64,000 bases of DNA, taken from the NCBI RefSeq assembly GCF_900107995.1, contig NZ_FNUM01000012.1:1-64000 (forward strand), in the 5' to 3' direction. The translations under genes and the position numbers were made by a program. This DNA is from Alcanivorax sp. DSM 26293 (GTDB lineage: Bacteria > Pseudomonadota > Gammaproteobacteria > Pseudomonadales > Alcanivoracaceae). Shown piece by piece: positions 27,375 through 35,780 of the stretch (positions within the stretch are counted from its first letter, which is position 1; each line of letters opens with the position of its first letter). The notes under the pieces are model-generated. The model was not told the origin of the DNA. It saw nothing but the letters and a program-made list of their open reading frames with translations, and did not search any database.

Positions 27375-28550
27375 GTGACATTCTTTCGCCATCTGCTCAT
27401 TCTCCCACTGCTGATTGGCGCTTTCTCCGCCAACGCAGACAACGCCCTGAACCTGACGCCGGCGCAACAGGCCGAACTGGAAAAGTTCGCCCCGGGGGTA
27501 TCGCTCACCCCGGAACTGGCTGACAAGCTGCGTGCCATTGCCTACGACCAGGACCGCAGCCTGGACGATCGTATCCAGGCCATGCAGAAAGTGGCTGGCT
27601 TCAGTATGGGCGAACCCCTCAAACGACGTATTTGCATCTGGGATATTGCCGGCCGTGCCGGACCGATCTACAAGGCCGCCGAAGACCAGCGTACCCGCCT
27701 GCTCGAATATGGCGTGGATCTGGATATACAGGCTTACACCAATGAAAGCGTGGTGGCAGAAGATCTGAAAGCCGGCATCTGTGATGCAGCGCTGATGAGC
27801 GGTCTGCGTGGCCGCCTGTTCAACAAGTATACCGGCACCATTGATTCCATCGGCGGTCTGCCCAGCGACGAGCACATGAAGATTCTGCTGCAGGTGATGG
27901 CCAGCCCGAAATCCGCTGACAAGATGGTCAGCGGTGAATATGTCGTTCTGGGTCTCGCGTCTGCCGGCGGCGCCTACGTCTTCGTCAACGACAGGACCAT
28001 CAACACCCTGGCCAATGCTGCAGGCAAGCGGGTCGCGGTACTGGACTATGACCCCACCCAGGCGGAAATGGTGTCGCAGATCGGCGCCACGCCGGTTGCC
28101 TCGGATATCGTCTCTGCCCCCAACAAATTCAACAACGGGGTCGTCGATGTATTGGCTGCGCCGTTGGTGGCCTATGAAATCCTGGAATTGTACAAAGGCA
28201 TGTCACCGGACGGCGGCATCATCAATTATCCGCTGGCGCAGATCACCATGCAGCTGATTGGTCGCAAGGACAAATTCCCCAATGAAGTGGCCCAGCTGGT
28301 GCGCGAAGAGTTCTTCAACAGCTACCACCTGATCAAGGAACGCCTGGACCAGGAAGCGGCCAAGGTGCCCGATCACTGGTGGATCGAAATTCCCGCAGCG
28401 GATAAGCGCGAATACGAAACCATGATGCAGGAAGCCCGCCTGACCCTGCGCGAGAAAGACTATTACGATGCGGACATGCTGACGCTGCAACGCAAGATTC
28501 GCTGCAAACTCAATCCATCGAAAGGGGAATGTGCCAATCCGGTGGAATAA
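27375..28550 (+). CDS. Periplasmic TRAP-like solute-binding protein, paralog 3
   Basis: A 391-residue secreted protein starting at GTG 27375 with GGAGG four bases before it; signal peptide about 1-22 (NA-DNALN). The helical extension (23-82) aligns with paralog 1 (PGVSLTPELADKLRAIAYDQ). Core motifs: KRRICIWDIAGRAGP, LKAGICDAALMSGLRGRLFN, GKRVAVLDYDPTQAEMVSQI, APNKFNNGVVDVLAAPLVAY, LELYKGMSPDGGIINYPL, and RCKLNPSKGECAN at the end. It is closest to paralog 1, suggesting a recent tandem duplication. Confidence 0.75.
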   Translation: MTFFRHLLILPLLIGAFSANADNALNLTPAQQAELEKFAPGVSLTPELADKLRAIAYDQDRSLDDRIQAMQKVAGFSMGEPLKRRICIWDIAGRAGPIYKAAEDQRTRLLEYGVDLDIQAYTNESVVAEDLKAGICDAALMSGLRGRLFNKYTGTIDSIGGLPSDEHMKILLQVMASPKSADKMVSGEYVVLGLASAGGAYVFVNDRTINTLANAAGKRVAVLDYDPTQAEMVSQIGATPVASDIVSAPNKFNNGVVDVLAAPLVAYEILELYKGMSPDGGIINYPLAQITMQLIGRKDKFPNEVAQLVREEFFNSYHLIKERLDQEAAKVPDHWWIEIPAADKREYETMMQEARLTLREKDYYDADMLTLQRKIRCKLNPSKGECANPVE

Positions 28551-28576
28551 AGAATAGCTTCAAGTACTGGCTGCAA

Positions 28577-28614
28577 CGCGGGCAGGGTCGTGTCGGAATA
28601 GCTCCCTGCCCGCG
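28577..28614. other. Perfect hairpin after paralog 3
   Basis: CGCGGGCAGGG pairs with CCCTGCCCGCG across a 16-base loop, 26 bases after the stop codon. It has no T run. It carries the same CGCGGGCA motif found inside the repeats at 2301-2466 and 40468-40620. Confidence 0.6.
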
Positions 28615-28675
28615 AGATTGACTTCGAACCCGCGCTGGAGTGTCGCTCGCAGCGCGATTCGGACCTTGGCATTAA

Positions 28676-28845
28676 TGTAGGAGCACCTCTTGAGGTGCGA
28701 ACCGAGCGTAGCGAGGCAAAAGAGGGTGGTCGTCAGCCGTTCTTTCTGGGACCTGTAGAGCTCTGAAATGCCTGATCGCCCTGCGGTCGATGTCCGCGCA
28801 AGCGCGGTTCGCGGCTCAAGCGCCGCTCCTACAGCCGCTTCGTAG
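28676..28845. repeat. REP-like inverted repeat between paralog 3 and the ABC1 kinase gene
   Basis: TGTAGGAGCACCTCTTGAGG at 28676-28695 faces GGCTCAAGCGCCGCTCCTAC at 28813-28832, then the GCCGCTTCGTAG tail. The interior shares GACCTGTAGAGC and CTGATCGCCCTGCGGTCGAT with the copy at 7124-7287. The gap 28551-28912 holds only this and the hairpin before it. Confidence 0.75.
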
Positions 28846-28912
28846 TGAACATGGAGTTCAGGGAGCTTTTTGGCCTTTCCCAATCCAACCGGCTATGTAG
28901 TTGTAGCTGCCT

Positions 28913-30274
28913 TCAGTGCAGCAACCCGCCCGGCATATCATCAATTGCCCCGAACATATCCACACGGTTATCACTGAACATATCCATTTCCGGCGCCAGC
29001 ACCTGCACATAGCGATCGAAATAAAGGAATTGCTTGAGCAACAGGGCAAATTCGCGCGGGAAGCGAATCCCGTGGCCTTCACCAATCTTCACCAGATCCA
29101 TGAGCAGGCGGTTCACTTCCTTGTCATTGCGATCCGCCTGCACCAGAGCGGACGGGTCAACCTGGCCCAGTGCCCCTTGCAGGCTTTCGATATCCCGTGC
29201 CAGGGCGGCCACATCCACTTCCTCGCGGGTCATGCCGATGATCGCCATGGCCTCCGCCATTTGACGGATATCGCCTCGGCCGATGGCGTCAAAGAACTTG
29301 GCCATGCCGTCCCAGGCTTCTCGACGGATTCGACCGACAATCCCGAAGTCGATGAATCCGACCCGACCGTCCTCCAGTAACATCAAATTGCCAGCATGCA
29401 CATCCGCATGGAAGAAATCGCACAGCATCAGGCTGGAAAACCAGGTATTCAGGGCAGAGATCAGGGTTTCCGCCGGATCATCGGTATATTGCCGCAGGAC
29501 GTTCATGTCCGTCAGAGGCACCCCGAAGAAGCGCTCCATGGTCAGCACCTTGCCGGTGGTGTGGGTCATGACCGGGTCCGGTGCTACCGCTGACGTGTTG
29601 CCGGTATCTCGCAGGAACGCATTGAATGCCTGCAGGTTATGGGCTTCCTTGATGAAGTCGCACTCCTCCAGCATGCCGGCCTGCAACTCCTCGATTACCC
29701 CGGAAATGGCAGAGCGGGACAGCCCGGGAGCCAGACGTTCGGTAACCCGGGCCGCAAAGTAGAGGAAATTGAAATCGGTCAGCAGCACATTTCGCACACC
29801 GGGGCGCTGAACCTTGATCACCACATCCTGTCCGTTTTTGAGCTTCGCCGCATGAACTTGCGCAATGGACGCACTGGCCAATGGCTTGGGATCCACGGAC
29901 TGATAAAGCGACTCCAGGGGTTTCCCCAGCTCTTTCTCGATCGTTTCACGGATATAGTGAAACGGCAGTGCCGGGGTACGGTCCAGACAGCGCTGGAATT
30001 CCACCACATACTCTTCCGGGAAAATCGATGGGGAACTGGCAATAAACTGGCCCAGCTTGATGTACGTGGTACCCAGGGATTCAAAGGTAGTACGCAGCAA
30101 AGCCGGTACTGGCGGGCGATCGCCGAGCATCCAGTTAAGCCCCTGGCGCCCCACCACCCCGAGGGTTTCCAGGATGCGCAGGCCGCCACGGGCAGTATTC
30201 ATCGCCAGAGCGACGCCACTTCTCTCGCCCGCCAGCCAGCTTTTCATGTCTTTGATATCGGTATGATCAGTCAT
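28913..30274 (-). CDS. ABC1 (UbiB/ADCK-like) atypical kinase
   Basis: A 453-residue protein of the AarF/ABC1 kinase-like family. Family marks: KLGQFIASSP (the KxGQ motif), the Ala-rich loop PLASASIAQVHAA in place of a glycine loop, the lysine of VVIKVQRPGV, HADVHAGNLML and IDFGIVG. Family members support ubiquinone or other lipid metabolism as ATPases. This copy is not in the ubiEJB operon and lacks the two C-terminal membrane helices of UbiB, so it is probably a paralog (some are fused to or act with lipid pathways). It is transcribed against the binding-protein genes on both sides. Confidence 0.85.
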   Translation of the reverse strand: MTDHTDIKDMKSWLAGERSGVALAMNTARGGLRILETLGVVGRQGLNWMLGDRPPVPALLRTTFESLGTTYIKLGQFIASSPSIFPEEYVVEFQRCLDRTPALPFHYIRETIEKELGKPLESLYQSVDPKPLASASIAQVHAAKLKNGQDVVIKVQRPGVRNVLLTDFNFLYFAARVTERLAPGLSRSAISGVIEELQAGMLEECDFIKEAHNLQAFNAFLRDTGNTSAVAPDPVMTHTTGKVLTMERFFGVPLTDMNVLRQYTDDPAETLISALNTWFSSLMLCDFFHADVHAGNLMLLEDGRVGFIDFGIVGRIRREAWDGMAKFFDAIGRGDIRQMAEAMAIIGMTREEVDVAALARDIESLQGALGQVDPSALVQADRNDKEVNRLLMDLVKIGEGHGIRFPREFALLLKQFLYFDRYVQVLAPEMDMFSDNRVDMFGAIDDMPGGLLH

Positions 30275-30449
30275 AATAAAGTCTTACTTTCCCGGTGGGT
30301 GCGCAGCACAACGTTACGTATTCCATCATAAAGCAAATTTATTGTTTGTAATTGCTTGCAGGCTTTTTTGTAATTGCCACTTGTGCCAATTGGCGGACTT
30401 TCGTACCTTTGATCGCGCTAATCCGAGAACAATAACAAGGAGCTTTCGA

Positions 30450-31478
30450 ATGGGTTCTCTGACCTTGACAAAAATGCTACGACATTCCCGTCTGGCCCTG
30501 GTAGGGGGCGCCATCATGGCTCTGCAAGGCTGTGGCGTCATCTACAAGACAACCGGGGACGTGCTGATCAGCTTCGGCCGCTCCGAGATGCTTCCCTACA
30601 TGCTGACCTTCGACGATGTGCGCATGGCCTGTGTCACCGGCGAAGCGCAGACCCCGCTGCTGATGGCATTTGAACGCGTCGGCTCGCATCCCGAGAAGCT
30701 GGGCGCCATGGTTTACACCACTGCCGCCACCTGTGCAGAACAGATTGCCATTGACGCCGAGCTCCGCTACATGCGTGGCGTCAAGGATGGCAATGTGAAT
30801 GAAGCCCAGGACGCACGTATTGAACAGAAACGCTGGTCGGCCATTGCGGCCAAGCGCCAGTACACCGCCTACCAGAACATGAAGACCGCCTTCGGTGAAC
30901 AGAAAGAAGGCGAATGTCCCAAGCTGAAGACCGACTTCGACGAGCTGGTGTGGATGATCGGTAATATCTCCGGCGTCCAGGCCCTGCTCAATGATGGCGC
31001 ATCTGATGGGGCGGTGGGTGTCCCCCGCGATATCGCCGCCAAGGTTGAGCGCAACATGAAGTGCCTGGAGAACGACAAGTGGTGGGGTGTACCCCGTGGT
31101 ACCCGTGCCGCGGTCTGGAACCTGCTGCCGATGCTGGCTCCGCCCAACGCCGAGCCGTGGAAGGAACTGGAAGCCTCTGCCAAGGCCGGCTTCGATGGCG
31201 GTGTTCGACTGGGTAGCGCCCTTTACGCCATGAGCGCCTTCAGCAAGGGCGATGACGAGCGTATGCGCAAGGCCATCCGTGACTTTGCCGCCAACGACCA
31301 GAATCTGGATCCGGAGTACTCCATGATGGATGCCATTGCCGGCTTCATTGTCACGGGTATTTCCGACCGGGAATGGACAGAAAATACCGGTAAGCGCACC
31401 CCCATTGGTGGGCTCGGGACATTCTGGGATGACGCCGCCAAATCCGGGCCGGCGATCAATATTGACGATTTGCTGTAA
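30450..31478 (+). CDS. Lipoprotein, probable TatT-like component of the TRAP-type system
   Basis: A 342-residue lipoprotein. The start at 30450 has AAGGAG seven bases before it; the signal peptide ends in the lipobox LQGC, giving a lipidated Cys at residue 28, so the protein is membrane-tethered. The mature part is almost all helix and rich in Ala, with segments such as ELVWMIGNISGVQALLND and LGSALYAMSAFSKGDDERMR that recall the helical-repeat TatT (TRAP T-component) lipoproteins known from Treponema. It directly precedes a binding-protein gene and the DctM-type permease. The TatT call is inference from size, lipobox, helicity and context; no domain search was possible. Confidence 0.5.
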   Translation: MGSLTLTKMLRHSRLALVGGAIMALQGCGVIYKTTGDVLISFGRSEMLPYMLTFDDVRMACVTGEAQTPLLMAFERVGSHPEKLGAMVYTTAATCAEQIAIDAELRYMRGVKDGNVNEAQDARIEQKRWSAIAAKRQYTAYQNMKTAFGEQKEGECPKLKTDFDELVWMIGNISGVQALLNDGASDGAVGVPRDIAAKVERNMKCLENDKWWGVPRGTRAAVWNLLPMLAPPNAEPWKELEASAKAGFDGGVRLGSALYAMSAFSKGDDERMRKAIRDFAANDQNLDPEYSMMDAIAGFIVTGISDREWTENTGKRTPIGGLGTFWDDAAKSGPAINIDDLL

Positions 31479-31486
31479 GCCTGTTT

Positions 31487-31507
31487 GCGGCCCCTTGGGG
31501 CCGCTTT
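31487..31507 (+). terminator. Hairpin with short T tail after the lipoprotein gene
   Basis: GCGGCCCC-TT-GGGGCCGC is a perfect eight-pair stem followed by only TTT, so it may be a leaky terminator between the lipoprotein gene and paralog 4. Confidence 0.55.
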
Positions 31508-31540
31508 GAATTAGATTAAGAAGTAACCAGGAGACATGCC

Positions 31541-32554
31541 ATGCGCTATTTGAAGGCGTTTACCACAGCAGCGACTGCTGCACTTGCACTGACAATCAGC
31601 CCCGCCCAGGCCGCCGAGGAGCGGTCCATGTGCGTGTTCGATATCATTGGCGCCAACGGTGATATCTACAACATCATGAAGGACTACAAGACCGCCGCTC
31701 TTGGCTGGGGTGTAGACCTGGAGCTGAAGCCCTACACGGATGAGAAAATCGCCGCCGAGGACCTGAAAGCCGGCCAGTGTGATGCTGCCGTCCTGACAGG
31801 CATCCGGGGCCGCCAATTCAATAATTATACCGGCAGCCTGGATTCCATCGGGGCCATCCCCTCCTATGACGCCATGCGCACCGTGGTCACTGTTCTGGCC
31901 AGCGGCAACCCTTCCATCAACGAGAAGCTGGTTTCCGGCCCCTATGAAGTGGGTGGTATTGCCCCCATGGGTGCGGCCTACCTGTTCGTGAAAGATCGCA
32001 CCATCGATACCGTGGGCGAGCTCTCCGGCAAATCCATCGCCGTACTGGAATACGACAGCGCCCAGGCCAGCATGGCCTCCCGCGTAGGCATGTCTCCGGT
32101 GATGTCTGATATCACCAACTTCTCCGGCCGTTTCAACAACGGTTCCGTGGATATCTGCTTCGCTCCCATTGCGGCCTACTCTGCACTGGAACTGTACAAG
32201 GGCATGCAGCCGGATGGTGGCATGATCGATTACGTACTGGGGCAATTGACGGCCCAGGTGATCCTCAAAAAAGATCGCTTCCCGGACGGCTTTGCTGACA
32301 GCTCCCGCAAATACATGCTGGGTCAGTTCGATCGCGCCATGACCGTGATCGAGAACGCCAACAACGAAGTCGACAAGAAATGGTGGATCCGCATCCCCGA
32401 GGCCGACAAGCTGCGTTATGACGAAATGATGCGCGAGGCGCGTATCGCCCTGACCAACGACGGTGTTTACAGCAAGGACATGATGTCCCTGCTGCGCAAG
32501 GTGCGCTGCAAGGAAGAACCTTCCCGCGCCGAATGCGTTAATCCGGTCGAGTAA
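31541..32554 (+). CDS. Periplasmic TRAP-like solute-binding protein, paralog 4
   Basis: A 337-residue secreted protein without the N-terminal helical extension of paralogs 1-3: the signal peptide (1-24, AQA-AEE) leads straight into SMCVFDIIGANGDIY. Shared core: LKAGQCDAAVLTGIRGRQFN, MGAAYLFVKDRTID, GKSIAVLEYDSAQASM, FSGRFNNGSVDICFAPIAAY, LELYKGMQPDGGMIDYVL, and RCKEEPSRAECVN at the end. It is the copy physically linked to the permease and so its most likely partner. It is closest to paralog 5 (VFDI, EYD, ITNFS). A CAGGAG site precedes the start. The ligand is unknown. Confidence 0.8.
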   Translation: MRYLKAFTTAATAALALTISPAQAAEERSMCVFDIIGANGDIYNIMKDYKTAALGWGVDLELKPYTDEKIAAEDLKAGQCDAAVLTGIRGRQFNNYTGSLDSIGAIPSYDAMRTVVTVLASGNPSINEKLVSGPYEVGGIAPMGAAYLFVKDRTIDTVGELSGKSIAVLEYDSAQASMASRVGMSPVMSDITNFSGRFNNGSVDICFAPIAAYSALELYKGMQPDGGMIDYVLGQLTAQVILKKDRFPDGFADSSRKYMLGQFDRAMTVIENANNEVDKKWWIRIPEADKLRYDEMMREARIALTNDGVYSKDMMSLLRKVRCKEEPSRAECVNPVE

Positions 32555-32569
32555 GCGCAGTACTGACAG

Positions 32570-32593
32570 CGGGGCCCCAGTGGCCCCGTTTTT
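32570..32593 (+). terminator. Terminator after paralog 4
   Basis: GGGGCC-CCAGT-GGCCCC followed by GTTTTT, 16 bases past the stop. It would limit read-through into the permease gene. Confidence 0.75.
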
Positions 32594-32742
32594 CCCTAGC
32601 AACCTAATTTCTGTCACCCGGCGTCGCTCTGCCGGGTAGTCAAGGTGTTTACACTGCCATAGAATGCGGAGAACAAGGCCTGAGGGCCCGCGGGTAGCCT
32701 TTTCCCCGTAATCCAGGCGGTATAACAATAACCGGGTGCACA

Positions 32743-35073
32743 ATGGATAAAACTTCTTCTATGAAAATGGCAAACCGTTCTGTCGGTGAATGGTTGTCAT
32801 CGTTACCTACCCTGATTCTCCTGTTGCTGACGGTTTTTCTCGCATCTGGGGAAGTGATTCACTCCCAACTCCTGAAGATTGGCGAAAATACCTGGGAAGG
32901 CTATTTCCAGTTGCGGGGGGCCGGCATTCTTCAGGAGCCGACCTGTAACCCGGACGCCAATCTTGACGATCAACTGGAAGCCGCCGTCGCCAGGAAAAAA
33001 CAACAGATGGCGGACGACCCACTGGCCGGGATGTTCGGCACCGAGGTCAACGAGGACGCTCTGCGCCAATCCCTGGAAGCTTCCCAGCAAATCTGCCGTG
33101 AGAAGTGGGCCACCTACAACATGGTCCAGGAGAAGGTCACGCCCGGCGTGATTGCTTTCCGGACCCTGGAAGGCGGCGTAGCAAAGGTGGTCACCTCCCT
33201 GGGCCACTACAAACGGTTGCTGCTGTGTATTCTGGTGATTATCTGTGCCGCCACCGCCACCCTGACGCGCCACCATATTTCCCTGCGCCCGGCGCAAACC
33301 CGCAAGGACCATTTCGTATCCAGCCTTGGCCAGCTTTCCGCCAACGTGATGCTGCTGATGTCCGCCTGGGTTTATCGTGGCGAGGAAGTGAGCGCCATGG
33401 CTGACGGTGTACAGGTGAACCATTTCTACCTGCACCAATTCTGGATTGCCGGCTTTGCCCTGCTCTCCCTGGCCGCCCTCTGGCAGCTGATCAAACCGCC
33501 CAAGGATCTTGAGGAAGGTGGCAGCTGGGGCAAGGCCCTGCTGACCATTCCGCTGTACAGCTTCATGTGTATCACTGCCGGCATCCAGTTCGTCAGCCAG
33601 GGCTACTACCACGGGATCAGTGTCTACCTGGGCATGATGATGGAACTGTCTACCCTGTTCCTGAGCCTGGCCCTGTACATCTGGATCGGTATGATGCTGC
33701 GCCAGACCAAGATGGCCCACCTGGTGTTTGATGTACTGCGTCCGTGGAAGATGTCCCCGGAACTGATGTGTTTCGTGGTACTCGCAGTGACCGCGATCCC
33801 CACCGCCTACACCGGGGCATCCGGTATCTTCGTTATCGCGGCCGGTGCCACTATTTACAACGAACTGATCCGTGCCGGCGCACGCAAGCAACTGGCTCTG
33901 GCCGCTACCGCCATGTCCGGCTCCATGGGTGTGGTACTGCGTCCTTGTCTGCTGGTCGTGATCATTGCTGCCCTGAACAACTCGGTCACCACCGATGAAC
34001 TGTTCACCTCCGGCCTGAAGATTTTCGGTCTGTCACTGCTTCTGTTCTTTATCTACAGCCAGTTTGCCCGCACCGAAGCGGCCCGAATCGCGCCTTTCTC
34101 CGAGGCCGTACCGGCCAGCATCAAGCGCCTGGTACCGCTGCTGCCCTATGTGATCATCATGGGCACCGTCGTGGTATTCTTCCGTGACCTGCTGGATACC
34201 GAACTCAACGAAAACTACGCACCGATCATCCTGCCGGTGATGCTGCTTGCCATTCTCATCTTTGAGAAACTGAGCAATAAATCCGTGCATCTTTTCACCC
34301 TCGTATTGGTGCCTCTGCTGGCTTACTCCCTGTACAACCTGGTGGGTATCAATGCCGCGCTGGATGCGGGCAACATCCCCACCGGCACCTCTGCCGAGGA
34401 CCTTGAGGCCTTGTTCTGGGGCCTGCTGTGGAGAAACTTGCTGCTCGGCGCCGCGGTCGTGCTCTACTACGTGTTGAAACAACCCGAAGAAGATCCCGAT
34501 TACCGTGAGGAGCCCGGCGTCGGCGACAAGCTGGAAAACTCCCTGCGTTTTGCCACCAATGAAACCACCGGCCACATTGGCGCCCTGCTCATGCTGATGG
34601 CACTGTCTGTGAGTGTAGGCGGCATCATCGAGCGCTCCGGTGTGATGGAGAACCTGCCGGAAACCTTTGCCAACGTCTGGCTGGCCATGACCCTGCTGGT
34701 GGTGACCATGGTGATTATCGGCATGATCATGGACCCCTACGGGGCTGTGATCCTGGTCAACGCCACGATCGCCCAGATTGCCTTCGACAATGGCATCGCA
34801 CCATTACACTTCTGGATGATTACCCTGGTGGCCTTCGAACTGGGTTATCTGTCACCGCCGGTGGCATTGAACCACTTGTTAACACGACAAGTCGTGGGTG
34901 AGGCCGAAGTGGAGTCCGCCAAGCTCAAGGAAGGCAGCTTCTTCCGTCGCTATGAGAAGTTCCTGCTTCCCATCGCGGTCATGCTGACGGCCCTGCTGCT
35001 GGTCTCCTACGTACCGTTGCTGTCCGATACAGTGCACGAGTACATGTTCCAGAAGATCGAGATCGGCGGCTAA
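32743..35073 (+). CDS. TRAP-type permease, fused small (DctQ-like) and large (DctM-like) membrane subunits
   Basis: A 776-residue polytopic inner-membrane protein. TM1 at about 20-36 is followed by a periplasmic loop (37-150) with two cysteines (C68, C118). Residues 155-320 hold about five membrane segments in the place of a DctQ subunit. From 325 on it matches DctM: TAYTGASGIFVIAAGATIYN and SGSMGVVLRPCLLVV correspond to the conserved GxxSGSxxA and A-GTLG-x-PPS loops, and the end IAPLHFWMITLVAFELGYLS plus PPVALN is the DctM C-terminal signature. DctM alone is about 425 residues, so this is a fusion with an extra periplasmic loop. It should import an organic solute with Na+ or H+. The start at 32743 has only a weak ribosome site. 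Confidence 0.8.
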   Translation: MDKTSSMKMANRSVGEWLSSLPTLILLLLTVFLASGEVIHSQLLKIGENTWEGYFQLRGAGILQEPTCNPDANLDDQLEAAVARKKQQMADDPLAGMFGTEVNEDALRQSLEASQQICREKWATYNMVQEKVTPGVIAFRTLEGGVAKVVTSLGHYKRLLLCILVIICAATATLTRHHISLRPAQTRKDHFVSSLGQLSANVMLLMSAWVYRGEEVSAMADGVQVNHFYLHQFWIAGFALLSLAALWQLIKPPKDLEEGGSWGKALLTIPLYSFMCITAGIQFVSQGYYHGISVYLGMMMELSTLFLSLALYIWIGMMLRQTKMAHLVFDVLRPWKMSPELMCFVVLAVTAIPTAYTGASGIFVIAAGATIYNELIRAGARKQLALAATAMSGSMGVVLRPCLLVVIIAALNNSVTTDELFTSGLKIFGLSLLLFFIYSQFARTEAARIAPFSEAVPASIKRLVPLLPYVIIMGTVVVFFRDLLDTELNENYAPIILPVMLLAILIFEKLSNKSVHLFTLVLVPLLAYSLYNLVGINAALDAGNIPTGTSAEDLEALFWGLLWRNLLLGAAVVLYYVLKQPEEDPDYREEPGVGDKLENSLRFATNETTGHIGALLMLMALSVSVGGIIERSGVMENLPETFANVWLAMTLLVVTMVIIGMIMDPYGAVILVNATIAQIAFDNGIAPLHFWMITLVAFELGYLSPPVALNHLLTRQVVGEAEVESAKLKEGSFFRRYEKFLLPIAVMLTALLLVSYVPLLSDTVHEYMFQKIEIGG

Positions 35074-35094
35074 ACATTACGTCGGTTTCACCTC

Positions 35095-35124
35095 AAAAAA
35101 GGAGCCTTCGGGCTCCTTTTTTTG
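35095..35124 (+). terminator. Rho-independent terminator after the permease
   Basis: AAAAAAGGAGCC-TTCG-GGCTCCTTTTTTTT is a strong bidirectional-looking stem with a tetraloop and T run. Confidence 0.95.
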
Positions 35125-35259
35125 TCTGCCTTTTCGAGCCAATTCTGAGTAAGCCCCCCTCCCCCCGTAGCCCCTCAGGGATCAGCTGCAATACCAGTTT
35201 CCTATCGTCGATGAATAACTGATACTGTAAAGTATCCGGATGAAACAGGGAGATGGCTG

Positions 35260-35412
35260 ATGAATAAAACACAGGGGTCCCGGACTCCCCGTGAAACAGA
35301 ACCCTTGCCGAAAACGGTCAAACCCGCCCTGCTGTTTCTTCTGTTCCTGGCAGGGGTGGTCGCGACCATGGCGATTGCCGCCTACGCAGTCGACAGAATG
35401 ATTTACGGGTAA
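35260..35412 (+). CDS. Small single-pass membrane protein of 50 residues
   Basis: ATG at 35260 with GGGAG seven bases before it opens a 50-codon frame ending TAA at 35410-35412. Residues 1-21 are polar and basic (MNKTQGSRTPRETEPLPKTV), 22-43 are a membrane segment, and the tail is VDRMIYG. The stop is five bases before the PilZ gene, so the two are probably co-transcribed. Not recognised. It is supported by the ribosome site, the clean membrane segment and the spacing. Confidence 0.65.
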   Translation: MNKTQGSRTPRETEPLPKTVKPALLFLLFLAGVVATMAIAAYAVDRMIYG

Positions 35413-35417
35413 ATCCT

Positions 35418-35780
35418 ATGGCAACGGCAATGGACAATCGTCGCTTCCCCCGCACCAGCCGTGAAGAAAACCTGGCGCTAACCTTGCTGCCCAGCCAGTC
35501 CGGCTCGCTGGACCCGGCCGATCGCCTGTATTTGTCTACCCACGATATTTCCCTGGCCGGCATCAGTGTCGAGCTTCCTGCTCCAATCAAACCGAACACG
35601 GATGTGGAGCTGTGGGTGGCGTTGCTGGAAGACCATGGCACTTACCACCTCTACGGCACCGTCGCCTGGTGTGCGGCCCCGGAAGGCCAGCTGTTGGCTG
35701 GGATTGCACTGGATCTGGAACGGGCAGATGGCCGCCTGTGGGCCGCCCACTTCGATGACGACGGTTTCTTCAGTGACTGA
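35418..35780 (+). CDS. PilZ-domain protein
   Basis: A 120-residue cytoplasmic protein that is almost entirely one PilZ domain, the common c-di-GMP receptor. The arginine motif RRFPRTSR (8-15) and the second motif DISLAGISV (43-51, the DxSxxG pattern) are present, so binding is plausible. It could signal by contact with a partner; the adjacent small membrane protein is a candidate. The stop overlaps the next gene by eight bases (GTGACTGA). Confidence 0.85.
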   Translation: MATAMDNRRFPRTSREENLALTLLPSQSGSLDPADRLYLSTHDISLAGISVELPAPIKPNTDVELWVALLEDHGTYHLYGTVAWCAAPEGQLLAGIALDLERADGRLWAAHFDDDGFFSD

